Shown piece by piece: positions 17,282-24,698 of a DNA stretch of 64,000 bases. This DNA comes from Prado023 sp964418695. Lineage in GTDB: Bacteria; Actinomycetota; Actinomycetes; S36-B12; CAIYMF01. The notes beneath the pieces are model-generated. The model was not told the origin of the DNA. It saw only the letters and a list, made by a program, of their open reading frames with translations, and made no database searches. How positions within the stretch are numbered: position 1 is the first letter of the stretch; every line of letters begins with the position of its first letter. The position numbers and the translations under genes were made by a program. The stretch spans positions 186,001 to 250,000 of the forward strand of contig CAYQMN010000001.1 in assembly GCA_964418695.1 (NCBI GenBank). Direction: 5' to 3'.

Positions 17282-18295
17282 CTACTCGGCCTGGCCGGCG
17301 CCGGATCGCGCCAGGGCGGCCAGGCGGCTGAGCGCGCGGAAGTACTTCTTGCGGTACCCGCCCCGGAGCATGTCCGGGGCGAAGATCCGGTCCAGCCGCT
17401 CCCCCGAGGCGACCACCGGGATGTCGCGGTCGTACAGCCGGTCGGCCAGCACCACCAGCCGCAGCGCTTCGGCCTGATCGTGGACCTGCGTGACCCCCAG
17501 CAGATGCACCCGGTCCACCCCGTCGAGCAGCGCCCCGTACCGCGACGGATGCACCCGGGCCAGATGCGCCAGCAGCGCAGGGAACTCGTCGAGCCACCCG
17601 TCCGGCCCGGCCGCGGCGCGCACCTGATCGTCGGTGGACGGCTCCGGCGGCTCGGGCAGCCCGCGGTGCCGGTAGTCCGGCCCGTCGATGCGCAGCACGT
17701 CGAAGTGCGCGGAGAGCCCCTGGATCTCGCGCAGGAAGTCGTCGGCGGCGAACCGGCCCTCGCCGAGCCGGTCGGGCAGGGTGTTGGAGGTGGCCGCCAG
17801 CCGCACGCCCGCGTCGACCAGCCGATTGAGCAGCGAGGACATCAGGACGGTGTCGCCGGGGTCGTCCAGCTCGAACTCGTCGATGCACACGAGCCGGTGT
17901 CCCGAGAGCGCTTGCGCGGTCGCCGCGAAGCCGAGGGCCCCCACCAGGTGGGTCATCTCGACGAACGTGCCGAACGCCTTCGGGGCGTGGGCGACATGCC
18001 AGAGCGAGGCGAGCAGGTGGGTCTTGCCCACGCCGAACCCACCGTCGAGGTAGACCCCGGCCCGCAGCTCGGGGGGCTCGCCGCGGCGCTTGCGGAACCG
18101 GCTGGGCGGCGGCTGGGCGCGCCCGAGGCGCTGGCCGAACACCTCGGTGGCGGCCAGGGCAGCCGCTTGGGTCGGCTCGGCCGGGTCGGGCAGGTAGGTC
18201 TGGAACGACTCGGCGCGGAACCGGGGGGGCGGCACCAGCTCGGCGAGCAGCCGGGCCGGGGCGACCTCCGGGAACCGTTCGGCGAGACGAGGCAC
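17282..18295 (-). CDS. zapE: AFG1-type ATPase, cell division protein ZapE
   Basis: AAA+ ATPase of the AFG1/ZapE family. Walker A GGFGVGKTH near residue 84 and Walker B LVCIDEFEL near 134, with sensor ATSNTLPDRLG. I chose GTG 18295 (VPRLAERFPEVAPARLLAEL), giving 337 aa, the normal size with the conserved PPPRF-ESFQTYLPDP start of the family. The frame stays open upstream through six 14-residue RRGRPLPERPTGSV repeats to a GTG at 18586, so a repeat-bearing N-terminus cannot be excluded. In E. coli the homologue acts on the Z-ring; that role here is inferred. Confidence 0.9.
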   Translation of the reverse strand: MPRLAERFPEVAPARLLAELVPPPRFRAESFQTYLPDPAEPTQAAALAATEVFGQRLGRAQPPPSRFRKRRGEPPELRAGVYLDGGFGVGKTHLLASLWHVAHAPKAFGTFVEMTHLVGALGFAATAQALSGHRLVCIDEFELDDPGDTVLMSSLLNRLVDAGVRLAATSNTLPDRLGEGRFAADDFLREIQGLSAHFDVLRIDGPDYRHRGLPEPPEPSTDDQVRAAAGPDGWLDEFPALLAHLARVHPSRYGALLDGVDRVHLLGVTQVHDQAEALRLVVLADRLYDRDIPVVASGERLDRIFAPDMLRGGYRKKYFRALSRLAALARSGAGQAE

Positions 18296-18314
18296 GCGCG
18301 AAGCCTGCCAGATC

Positions 18315-18578
18315 GGCCGACCCCGGCGAACGGACCCGGTCGGTCGCTCTGGCAAGGGCCGACCCCGACGAACGGAGCCGGTCGGTCGCTCTGGCAAGGG
18401 CCGACCCCGACGAACGGACCCTGTCGGTCGCTCCGGCAAGGGCCGACCCCGACGAACGGACCCGGTCGGTCGCTCCGGCAAGGGCCGACCCCGGCGAACG
18501 GAGCCGGTCGGTCGCTCCGGCAAGGGCCGACCCCGGCGAACGGACCCGGTCGGTCGCTCTGGCAAGGGCCGACCTCGG
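18315..18578. repeat. 42-bp tandem repeat (six copies plus partial)
   Basis: Six head-to-tail 42-bp units start at 18315, 18357, 18399, 18441, 18483 and 18525, with a 12-bp seventh from 18567. They differ at only four or so positions. Each unit contains an inverted repeat CCGACC ... GGTCGG. Because 42 is a multiple of three, no minus-strand frame is closed. It lies immediately upstream of the zapE start, either as promoter/leader or as a coding 14-aa repeat. There are no spacers, so it is not CRISPR. Confidence 0.95.
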
Positions 18579-18616
18579 CGTGCCACCCATCACCGGTCCA
18601 CACGCTCGCCCGGCTC

Positions 18617-18668
18617 AGCCGTCAGCCCCAGCCGTCAGCCCCAGCCGTCAGCCCCAGCCGTCAGCCCA
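18617..18668. repeat. 13-bp tandem repeat, four copies
   Basis: AGCCGTCAGCCCC repeated four times in a row; the last base of the fourth copy differs. It is 40 bp from the end of the 42-bp array and probably arose by the same slippage-prone behaviour of this interval. Confidence 0.9.
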
Positions 18669-18811
18669 GCGGCTCGCGCCCGCGAGGTCCGCCCGCCACC
18701 TGACCAGCGCTCAGCCGGGCGGTCGCCACCCCGGGCTCAACCCCGGGCTCAACCCCGCCGTCATCCCAGCCCCCAGCCCGGTGGGTCGTGTCCGCAGGCT
18801 CAACGCGGCGT

Positions 18812-19882
18812 TCAGCCCGGGTGCAGGATGTCTGACAGGTCGTACTTCACCGGCTCCTCGAGCTGCTCGTACGTGCACGTGCGGGGGTCGCGATCCGGGC
18901 GCCAGCGGTTGAACTGGGCGGTGTGCCGGAACCGGTCCCCCTCCATGTGCTCGTAGCGGACCTCCACGACCCGCTCGGGTCGCAGCGGCACGAACGACAG
19001 GTCCTTGCCCACATTCCAGCGGCTGTGCTCGGAACTGCGCGGGTTGCGTGCTGCGCTCTCCTGCATCACCCCGGCCCAATCCCAAGGGTGCCCCTCGAAC
19101 GTGGTCACCAACGGCTGAAGCTCGGCGAACAGCTCGGCGCGCCGGGCCATCGGGAACGCGCCGATCACCCCGACCGAGGCCAGCGTGCCGTCCTCCTTGT
19201 AGAGCCCGAGCAGCAGCGAGCCGATCACGTCCGGCCCGCTCTTGTGCACGCGGTAGCCCGCCACCACGCAGTCGGCGGTGCGCTGGTGCTTGATCTTGAA
19301 CATGGTGCGCTTGTCCGGCTGGTAGGTGCCGGCCAGCGGCTTGGCCACCACTCCGTCGAGTCCGGCTCCCTCGAACCGGGCGAACCACTGCTCGGCGAGC
19401 TCCGGGTCGCGGGTCGCCGGGGTCAGGTGGATCGGGGCCTGGGCGTGCGCCAGCGCCCGCTCGAGCGCGGCCCGGCGCTCCGCGAAGGGCCTGCCCGTGT
19501 AGTCGTCGTCGCCCAAGGCCAGCAGGTCGAAGGCGACCAAGCTCGCGGGCGTCTGCTCGGAGAGCAGCGTGACCCGGCTGACCGCCGGGTGGATCCGCTG
19601 CTGCAGCACCTCGAACTCCAGCCTGTCCCCCACCACGACGACGATCTCGCCGTCGATCACGCACCTCTCGGGCAGGTTCGCCCGGATCGCTTCGACGACC
19701 TCGGGGAAGTAGCGGGTCATCGGCCGCTCGTTGCGCGAGCCGATCTCGACCTCGTCGCCGTCGCGGAACACGATGGACCGGAACCCGTCCCACTTCGGCT
19801 CGTAGGACAGCTCGCCGGTCGGGATGGTCGGGACGGACTTGGCCAGCATCGGCTTCACCGGCGGCATCACGGGCAGATCCAT
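18812..19882 (-). CDS. ligC: ATP-dependent DNA ligase (LigC type)
   Basis: Seals DNA nicks using ATP. Motif I EPKWDGFR puts the adenylated lysine at K30, followed by VIDGEIVV (motif III-like), GLDGVVAKPL (motif IV) and KIKHQRTADCVVAG (motif V), then an OB-fold domain. 356 aa from the ATG at 19882 (MDLPVMPPVKPMLAKS). It is a stand-alone ligase domain; the matching primase-polymerase domain is separate at 20551-21639, as in the LigC systems of mycobacteria. No ku gene is in the window. Confidence 0.93.
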   Translation of the reverse strand: MDLPVMPPVKPMLAKSVPTIPTGELSYEPKWDGFRSIVFRDGDEVEIGSRNERPMTRYFPEVVEAIRANLPERCVIDGEIVVVVGDRLEFEVLQQRIHPAVSRVTLLSEQTPASLVAFDLLALGDDDYTGRPFAERRAALERALAHAQAPIHLTPATRDPELAEQWFARFEGAGLDGVVAKPLAGTYQPDKRTMFKIKHQRTADCVVAGYRVHKSGPDVIGSLLLGLYKEDGTLASVGVIGAFPMARRAELFAELQPLVTTFEGHPWDWAGVMQESAARNPRSSEHSRWNVGKDLSFVPLRPERVVEVRYEHMEGDRFRHTAQFNRWRPDRDPRTCTYEQLEEPVKYDLSDILHPG

Positions 19883-19946
19883 GGGACCGCATTGTGCTCG
19901 GCGCGTCCCCCGATGCTCCATTCCTGTCAGACGCTCCAACTCCTGT

Positions 19947-19976
19947 CAGATGCTCCGCCCGCGGGTGGAGCATCTG
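19947..19976. other. Hairpin with flanking direct repeats between divergent genes
   Basis: Ten-base arms CAGATGCTCC and GGAGCATCTG enclose GCCCGCGGGT. Just upstream, two near copies of a GCTCCA(A/T)TCCTGTCAGA block precede the left arm. It lies between divergent ligC and the DUF2892 gene; it could be an operator or a structured leader. No known regulator is recognised. Confidence 0.5.
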
Positions 19977-20106
19977 CCGGCAACCGGAGCACTTGCCACG
20001 CGGCACAGGTCACACGAGATGTCCCCCTGCGCCTGCCCGGCGCAGAGCCGAACCGCGGGTACCCTCGAGGTGGCCGCGCGCTGCGGCCGGGCACTGAGGG
20101 GGGCTC

Positions 20107-20451
20107 ATGGGGATCACGAAGAGCGCGCGCTCGCTGGCGCGCCGCGCCGAGTACCGGCAACTCAACGTCGGCCGGGCGGACCGGCTCATTCGAGTGGCCT
20201 TGGCGCTGAGCCTGCTGATGCTGGGGAGCTTCAGCATCGCCATGGCCAGCGGGTCCACGTTCTCCGGAGTCGCCTTCTGCCTGGCCGCGCTATATGCCGT
20301 GACCACCGCTGCCCTGGGAAGCGATCCGGTCTACGCCAAAGCCGAGATCGACACGCGTGAGGACCGGGCCCCGACCGAGCCGGACGCCCTGCGGCTCACC
20401 GAGCCGGGCGGACTGCCGGTTCTCACCGGAAGCGCCGACCGCACGCGCTGA
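20107..20451 (+). CDS. DUF2892 family membrane protein
   Basis: 114 aa. NVGRADRLIRVALALSLLML matches the NVG-xDR-IR start of DUF2892 proteins, followed by two membrane helices (about 32-50 and 55-75) and a charged cytoplasmic tail. A GAGGGG stretch lies just ahead of the ATG. In other bacteria the domain accompanies rhodanese or stress genes; role here unknown. It sits alone between the minus-strand ligase and polymerase genes. Confidence 0.75.
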   Translation: MGITKSARSLARRAEYRQLNVGRADRLIRVALALSLLMLGSFSIAMASGSTFSGVAFCLAALYAVTTAALGSDPVYAKAEIDTREDRAPTEPDALRLTEPGGLPVLTGSADRTR

Positions 20452-20550
20452 GCCACCTCGCCTCGTCCGGTCGGCCTCCCTTCCGATCGGCGTACGAGCG
20501 ACCGGCCCGCGCGGCCCTCGCTCTGTCCACGTGCGACGACGTCACTCTCC

Positions 20551-21639
20551 CTACGTCTCCACCCGGTTGCCGTCGGCGTCCCAGTGCTCGGCCACCTTCT
20601 TGCTCGGCTGCACTCGCGGTGGCTCGCCGGGCATCTTCGGATGGTCCGGCGGGAAGCTCAGCTCGCCGCCCGGCAGGGTCTCCCACAGCGCGAGCAGCGG
20701 GTCCAGGGGGTAGGCGACCTCGTCGATGCGCGCCCAGGGATCGCCGTCCGCGATCAGCTCGGGAACGGTGACCAGGTTGAAGTCGCGCGGGTCCCGCACC
20801 TGCGCCAGCTGCGCCCAGGTCATGGGCGTGCTGACCGGCGCACCCGGCCTCGGCCGCAGCGACCAGGCACCCGCGACGGTCCGGTCGCGCAGGTTCTGGT
20901 TGAAGTCCAGGAACACCGACCCGGCCGGACGCTCCTCCTTCCACCAGCGCGTCGTCGCCCCCACGTCGCGGCGCTCCAGCTCCCGGCCCAGCCCGATCGC
21001 GGCGTGGCGGACCTCGAGGAAGTCGTAGCGCGGCTTGATCCGGACGTAGACATGGATGCCGCGGTTGCCGCTGGTCTTGGCGAACCCGCGCAGGCCCCGC
21101 TCCTCCAGCAGCTCGCGGGTCGCCTCGGCCACGCGCTGCGCGTCGGCGAACGTCGCCCCCTCCTGTGGGTCCAGGTCGATGCGCAGCTCGTCGGGATGCT
21201 CGACATCGGCGGCCCGAACCGCCCACGGGTGGAAGGTCAGCGTCCCCATGTGTGCCGCCCACACGGCGGCGGCCGGCTCGGTCAGGCACAGCTCGTCGAT
21301 GGGTCGGCCGTTGGGCGTCGTGACCCGAGTCGTCACGATCCACTCGGGTGCGCCCTTCGGCAGGCGCTTGGAGTAGAAGCCCGCGCCCTGCTGCTGTCCC
21401 ATCGGACCGACCGACAGCCGCATCCCCTCACGCCACCCGCCGGGCCAGCGCTCCAGCGCGACCGGCCGGTTGCCGTTGGCGAGCATGAACGGCTCCGCGA
21501 CCGCCGCGAAGTACTCGCACACCGCCAGCTTGGTGATCGCGGGGGTGCGGTCCGTGGCTTCGTAGACGATGCGATCCGGGCTGGAGACGCGCACCTCGCG
21601 CTCTGCGACGGCGACAGTCCCAGGAGGCGTACGGCCCAT
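20551..21639 (-). CDS. LigD-type primase-polymerase domain protein
   Basis: Archaeo-eukaryotic primase-like polymerase of DNA end joining or gap repair. Catalytic aspartates are in ELRIDLDP (D155, D157), with the nucleotide-binding SGNRGIHVY near residue 190 and the third acidic residue in SVFLDFNQN. 362 aa from the ATG at 21639. There is no ligase or nuclease domain, so it is a stand-alone PolDom working with the nearby ligase. The C-terminus ends in a charged KKVAEHWDADGN segment. Confidence 0.92.
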   Translation of the reverse strand: MGRTPPGTVAVAEREVRVSSPDRIVYEATDRTPAITKLAVCEYFAAVAEPFMLANGNRPVALERWPGGWREGMRLSVGPMGQQQGAGFYSKRLPKGAPEWIVTTRVTTPNGRPIDELCLTEPAAAVWAAHMGTLTFHPWAVRAADVEHPDELRIDLDPQEGATFADAQRVAEATRELLEERGLRGFAKTSGNRGIHVYVRIKPRYDFLEVRHAAIGLGRELERRDVGATTRWWKEERPAGSVFLDFNQNLRDRTVAGAWSLRPRPGAPVSTPMTWAQLAQVRDPRDFNLVTVPELIADGDPWARIDEVAYPLDPLLALWETLPGGELSFPPDHPKMPGEPPRVQPSKKVAEHWDADGNRVET

Positions 21640-21716
21640 GGGGGACAACCTAGGCGCAGGAGGGAGGCGGCACACGTGGGCAGCGGGCCGGGCAAGGCCG
21701 GGCAAGGCCCGCGGGA

Positions 21717-21775
21717 GCCAGAGTTGGTAGTGAATATGGCCCACTCAGTTGGCCACAACCACTACCAACTCTGGC
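21717..21775. repeat. 51-nt palindromic element, copy B (with 16-bp perfect arms)
   Basis: Outer arms 21717-21732 and 21760-21775 are perfectly complementary over 16 bp. An inner TGGCC/GGCCA pair makes a second stem. The core 21721-21771 is 41/51 identical to 16038-16088 in the same orientation. It lies between the divergent PolDom gene and msrB. Confidence 0.85.
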
Positions 21776-21821
21776 CGATGGCCCCGGGCGGGAGCGGCGC
21801 GGCGGGGGTAGCGTGCTGGGC

Positions 21822-22262
21822 ATGAGTGAGCATGTCTCCGCACGCCGTCCTGATGGTTCGGCGTACCCGGTCAGCCTCTCCGACGAGCAGTGGCGGGAGC
21901 GACTGACCCCCTCGGAGCACGCGGTGCTGCGCCAGGGCGGCACCGAGCGCGCCTTCACCGGCGAGTACACCGACGCCAAGGAGGTCGGGGTGTACTCGTG
22001 CCGGGCGTGCGGCGCCGAGCTGTTCCGCAGCCAGTCCAAGTTCGAGTCGCACTGCGGCTGGCCCAGCTTCTTCACGCCGCTGGCCGGGGACTCGGTGGTC
22101 GAGATCGAGGACCGCTCCCTGGGCATGCTGCGCACCGAGGTGCGCTGCGCAAGCTGCGGCTCGCACCTGGGGCACGTGTTCGCCGGCGAGGGCTACGACA
22201 CCCCCACCAACCTGCGCTACTGCATCAACTCGATCAGTCTGAGGCTGCAGCCCGAGGACTGA
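21822..22262 (+). CDS. msrB: Peptide-methionine (R)-S-oxide reductase MsrB
   Basis: Reduces methionine-R-sulfoxide in proteins. 146 aa with zinc-binding CRAC and CASC pairs, the GWPSFF motif, and the catalytic cysteine in RYCINS. It uses cysteine, not selenocysteine. Start taken at the ATG at 21822 (MSEHVSARRPDG). Its last 33 nt are contained in a 35-bp sequence copied 142 bp downstream into the 3' end of convergent hemQ. Confidence 0.95.
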   Translation: MSEHVSARRPDGSAYPVSLSDEQWRERLTPSEHAVLRQGGTERAFTGEYTDAKEVGVYSCRACGAELFRSQSKFESHCGWPSFFTPLAGDSVVEIEDRSLGMLRTEVRCASCGSHLGHVFAGEGYDTPTNLRYCINSISLRLQPED

Positions 22263-22264
22263 CC
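22230..22264. repeat. 35-bp direct repeat, copy 1 (msrB 3' end)
   Basis: Covers the last codons and the stop of msrB plus two bases. Identical to 22372-22406. Confidence 0.93.
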
Positions 22265-22371
22265 CGGGCCACCCGACACTGTCGCCTTGACGGCCGGCCA
22301 GAACCGCTCGCACGCTGACACCCCAAGGGCCTGCCCCGAGCAGTCTGGGGGTGACGCCCCGAGGACTGCCG

Positions 22372-22406
22372 TCGATCAGTCTGAGGCTGCAGCCCGAGGA
22401 CTGACC
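22372..22406. repeat. 35-bp direct repeat, copy 2 (hemQ 3' end)
   Basis: Identical to 22230-22264. Read on the minus strand it supplies the last ~9 codons and the TGA stop (22378-22376) of hemQ. Confidence 0.93.
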
Positions 22407-23194
22407 AGGGCGTCCGCGGCGGCGAGCTGGGCGCGCGCGTGCGCCAGTGTCGCCTCCCACGGGTTGACCAGGGCGTCCGCGGCGTCCACCGCGATCTTCC
22501 GGCCGGTGTAGAACGGGGTCTCCTCGCGCACATGAAGCCGTGCCCGGGAGCCGCGCAGGTGGCGCATGAGGTCCACGATCCGGTGCAGGTCGTCGGCCTC
22601 GAAGGCGAGCATCCACTCGTAGTCGCCGAGCGCGAACGAGGCCACCGTGTTGGAGCGGACGTCCGGGTAGTCCCGGCCCATCTGGCCGTGCTCGACCAGC
22701 AGCTCGCGGCGCTCGGCGTCGTCGAGCAGGTACCACTCGTAGGAGCGCACGAACGGGTACACGCACACCCAGTCCCGCGAGCGCTCGTCGGCCAGGAACG
22801 CCGGGATGTGCGAGCGGTTGAACTCGGCGGGCCGGTGCAGCGCCATCTGCGACCAGACCGGGACCAACCGCTCCCCCGTGGCGTCGGCGATGCCGCGATA
22901 GGCCCGCTGGAGGGACTCCGCGGACGGCCCGTGCCACCACAGCATCAGGTCGGCGTCGGCGCGCAGGCCGCTCACGTCGTAGGCGCCGCGCAGCACGACG
23001 TCCTCCTCGGCCGCCCGCGCGACCACCGAGGCGATCGTGCTCGCGGGCTCGGGCGTGCCTGGCAGCGGCGCGGGTGTGGGCGCGCCCGGGACCAGCCGGT
23101 AAACCGACCACATCGTGTAGCGGATGGACTCGTTGAGGTCGCGCGCGATCTTGCCCTGACTCGGCAGCTTGCCGCTGGCGCCCGGATCAGCCAC
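22376..23194 (-). CDS. hemQ: Coproheme decarboxylase HemQ (chlorite dismutase family)
   Basis: Converts iron-coproporphyrin III to haem b in the Gram-positive pathway. 272 aa. The proximal His is probably H169 in LLVEHGQMGRDYPDV, and the catalytic tyrosine lies in the YPFVRSYEWY block (Y146-Y152). The family normally ends at about ETPFYTGRKI (residue 234); here ~38 extra residues follow, rich in Ala and Asp, and the stop lies in a repeat copied from msrB. The GTG start overlaps hemG by 8 nt. Confidence 0.93.
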   Translation of the reverse strand: MADPGASGKLPSQGKIARDLNESIRYTMWSVYRLVPGAPTPAPLPGTPEPASTIASVVARAAEEDVVLRGAYDVSGLRADADLMLWWHGPSAESLQRAYRGIADATGERLVPVWSQMALHRPAEFNRSHIPAFLADERSRDWVCVYPFVRSYEWYLLDDAERRELLVEHGQMGRDYPDVRSNTVASFALGDYEWMLAFEADDLHRIVDLMRHLRGSRARLHVREETPFYTGRKIAVDAADALVNPWEATLAHARAQLAAADALVSPRAAASD

Positions 23195-24698
23195 GACCGC
23201 GCCCCTGGCTGGGTGCGCCCAGCGTCAGGCCGCGCAGCACGCGCGCTCCGGCCTCGTGCGCGGTGGCCACGCAGGCCGCCACTCCGACGCCCTCATAGGC
23301 CGCCCCGCACAGGGCCAGCGTGGGCGCCCCGCGCAGGCCGATGCCGATCCGCTCGACCCGGGAGCGATGACCGACCGCGTACTGCGGCAGCGCGCCGCCC
23401 CACCGGCTCACGCGGGCGTCGACCGGGATGCCCCGGATGCCCAGGACAGTGGCCAGGTCGAGGCGAGCCAGCGCCACCAGCTCGTCGTCGGAGCGCTGCA
23501 GGTGCTCGGGGTCGCCGTGGCGACCGACAGACAGGCGCAGCAGCCGGACCCCCGCGTCCGCCGCGGCCTCGCCCAGCCAGCCCCACTTGCGGTCCAGGTA
23601 GGTGACGGCCTTGATCGTACGGCCCTCGATCGGCGGCACCAGGACGCCCGACCCGGTCAGCGGGACGGTGACGTCCTGCTCGCGCAGCGCCAGGGTCACG
23701 ACCGCCACGCTGGCCGACTCGATGCCCGAGAGCTCCATCGCCGCGGCCGGGGCGGCGTCGGCGACCAGTCGGGCGGCCGCCGCCGGCGGCGTCGCGACGA
23801 TCACCGCGTCGGCGTGCAGGGTCTCCGGGGCGTTCGCGGGGCCCAGCTCCAGGCGCCAGCCGCTCTCGGCTCGATGCACCCCCCGCACGGTGGTGCGGGT
23901 GCGGATCTGCACCCCGTTGCCGACCAGCGCGGCGGCCATCGCGCCGGGCACCCGGCCGACCCCGCCGACCACGCCGCGGAACGGGTTGCCCCGTCGCGCC
24001 CCGGCAGCCTGCATGCCACCGCCGGCGACCCGCTTGGTGGCGCTGAGCAGGGAGCGCTCGTGGCGCAGCTCGCGCAGCAGCGCCGGCATCGTGGCGGCCA
24101 TCGACAGCTCGTCGGCGCGCCCGGCGTAGACGCCGCCGAGGACCGGCTCGACCATGCGGTCGACCACCTCGCGGCCGACGCGCGCGGACACCAGAGCGCC
24201 CACGGAGATGTCCTCGGCGAGGTCGCAGGCCGCGGTCGTGCGGTCCAGCGGGACGCGCAGCAGCCCGCGCTGGGAGAGGATGCCGCTGGCCGCGAGCGCG
24301 CGCAGGTCGGTGGGGATGCCCATGGTCTGGCCGCGCGGCATCATGCGCACCTGGCCGCGGCTGTAGACGCTGGAGTTGAAGACGTCGGGGGCGACCATGT
24401 CGGTCTCCAGCCCCACCTCGCGTGCCAGCTGCAGCGCCTCCGGGCGGCTGGCGACGAACGCCTCGGCGCCCTCGTCGACGGCGATGCCGGCGACGTCGCT
24501 GACCCGCAGGCGACCGCCCACGCTCGGCGCGCCCTCCAGCACGGTCACGCTGACGTCGGGGCGCGAGCGGATGAGGTACCAGGCGGCGGCCAGGCCGGAG
24601 ATCCCTCCGCCCACCACCGCGACGTGCAGGCCTGAGCGTCCTTGTCCGCCCGGATCGGCGGCGGACCCCGGCGTGCCCGGCATCGGCGTGGTCGTCAC
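23187..24698 (-). CDS. hemG: Coproporphyrinogen III / protoporphyrinogen oxidase
   Basis: FAD enzyme oxidising the porphyrinogen to the porphyrin (HemY/CgoX type). The dinucleotide motif GGGISG is at residues 30-35, followed by LEGAPSVGGRLRV; the C-terminal ALCGAAYEGVGVAACVATAHEAG closes the FAD fold. 503 aa. The GTG start overlaps the hemE stop (GTGA) and hemQ overlaps its end, so hemE-hemG-hemQ is one translationally coupled unit. The substrate is taken as coproporphyrinogen because hemQ is present. Confidence 0.94.
   Translation of the reverse strand: MTTTPMPGTPGSAADPGGQGRSGLHVAVVGGGISGLAAAWYLIRSRPDVSVTVLEGAPSVGGRLRVSDVAGIAVDEGAEAFVASRPEALQLAREVGLETDMVAPDVFNSSVYSRGQVRMMPRGQTMGIPTDLRALAASGILSQRGLLRVPLDRTTAACDLAEDISVGALVSARVGREVVDRMVEPVLGGVYAGRADELSMAATMPALLRELRHERSLLSATKRVAGGGMQAAGARRGNPFRGVVGGVGRVPGAMAAALVGNGVQIRTRTTVRGVHRAESGWRLELGPANAPETLHADAVIVATPPAAAARLVADAAPAAAMELSGIESASVAVVTLALREQDVTVPLTGSGVLVPPIEGRTIKAVTYLDRKWGWLGEAAADAGVRLLRLSVGRHGDPEHLQRSDDELVALARLDLATVLGIRGIPVDARVSRWGGALPQYAVGHRSRVERIGIGLRGAPTLALCGAAYEGVGVAACVATAHEAGARVLRGLTLGAPSQGRGRG

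Larger units (their letters stand above)
18296..18811. other. Repeat-filled intergenic region between zapE and ligC
   Basis: About 515 bp without a convincing gene. It holds the 42-bp minisatellite, four copies of a 13-bp unit (18617-18668), and two copies of CCCCGGGCTCAA (18729-18752). Both flanking genes are on the minus strand. I see no RNA gene or clear promoter. Confidence 0.75.

Noticed and set aside
18315..18578. CRISPR-like array
   Set aside because: Units are contiguous 42-mers with no unique spacers and no cas genes; it is a minisatellite.
17147..18703. Long plus-strand open frame opposite zapE
   Set aside because: Shadow of the minus-strand ATPase; translation is low-complexity with no domain.
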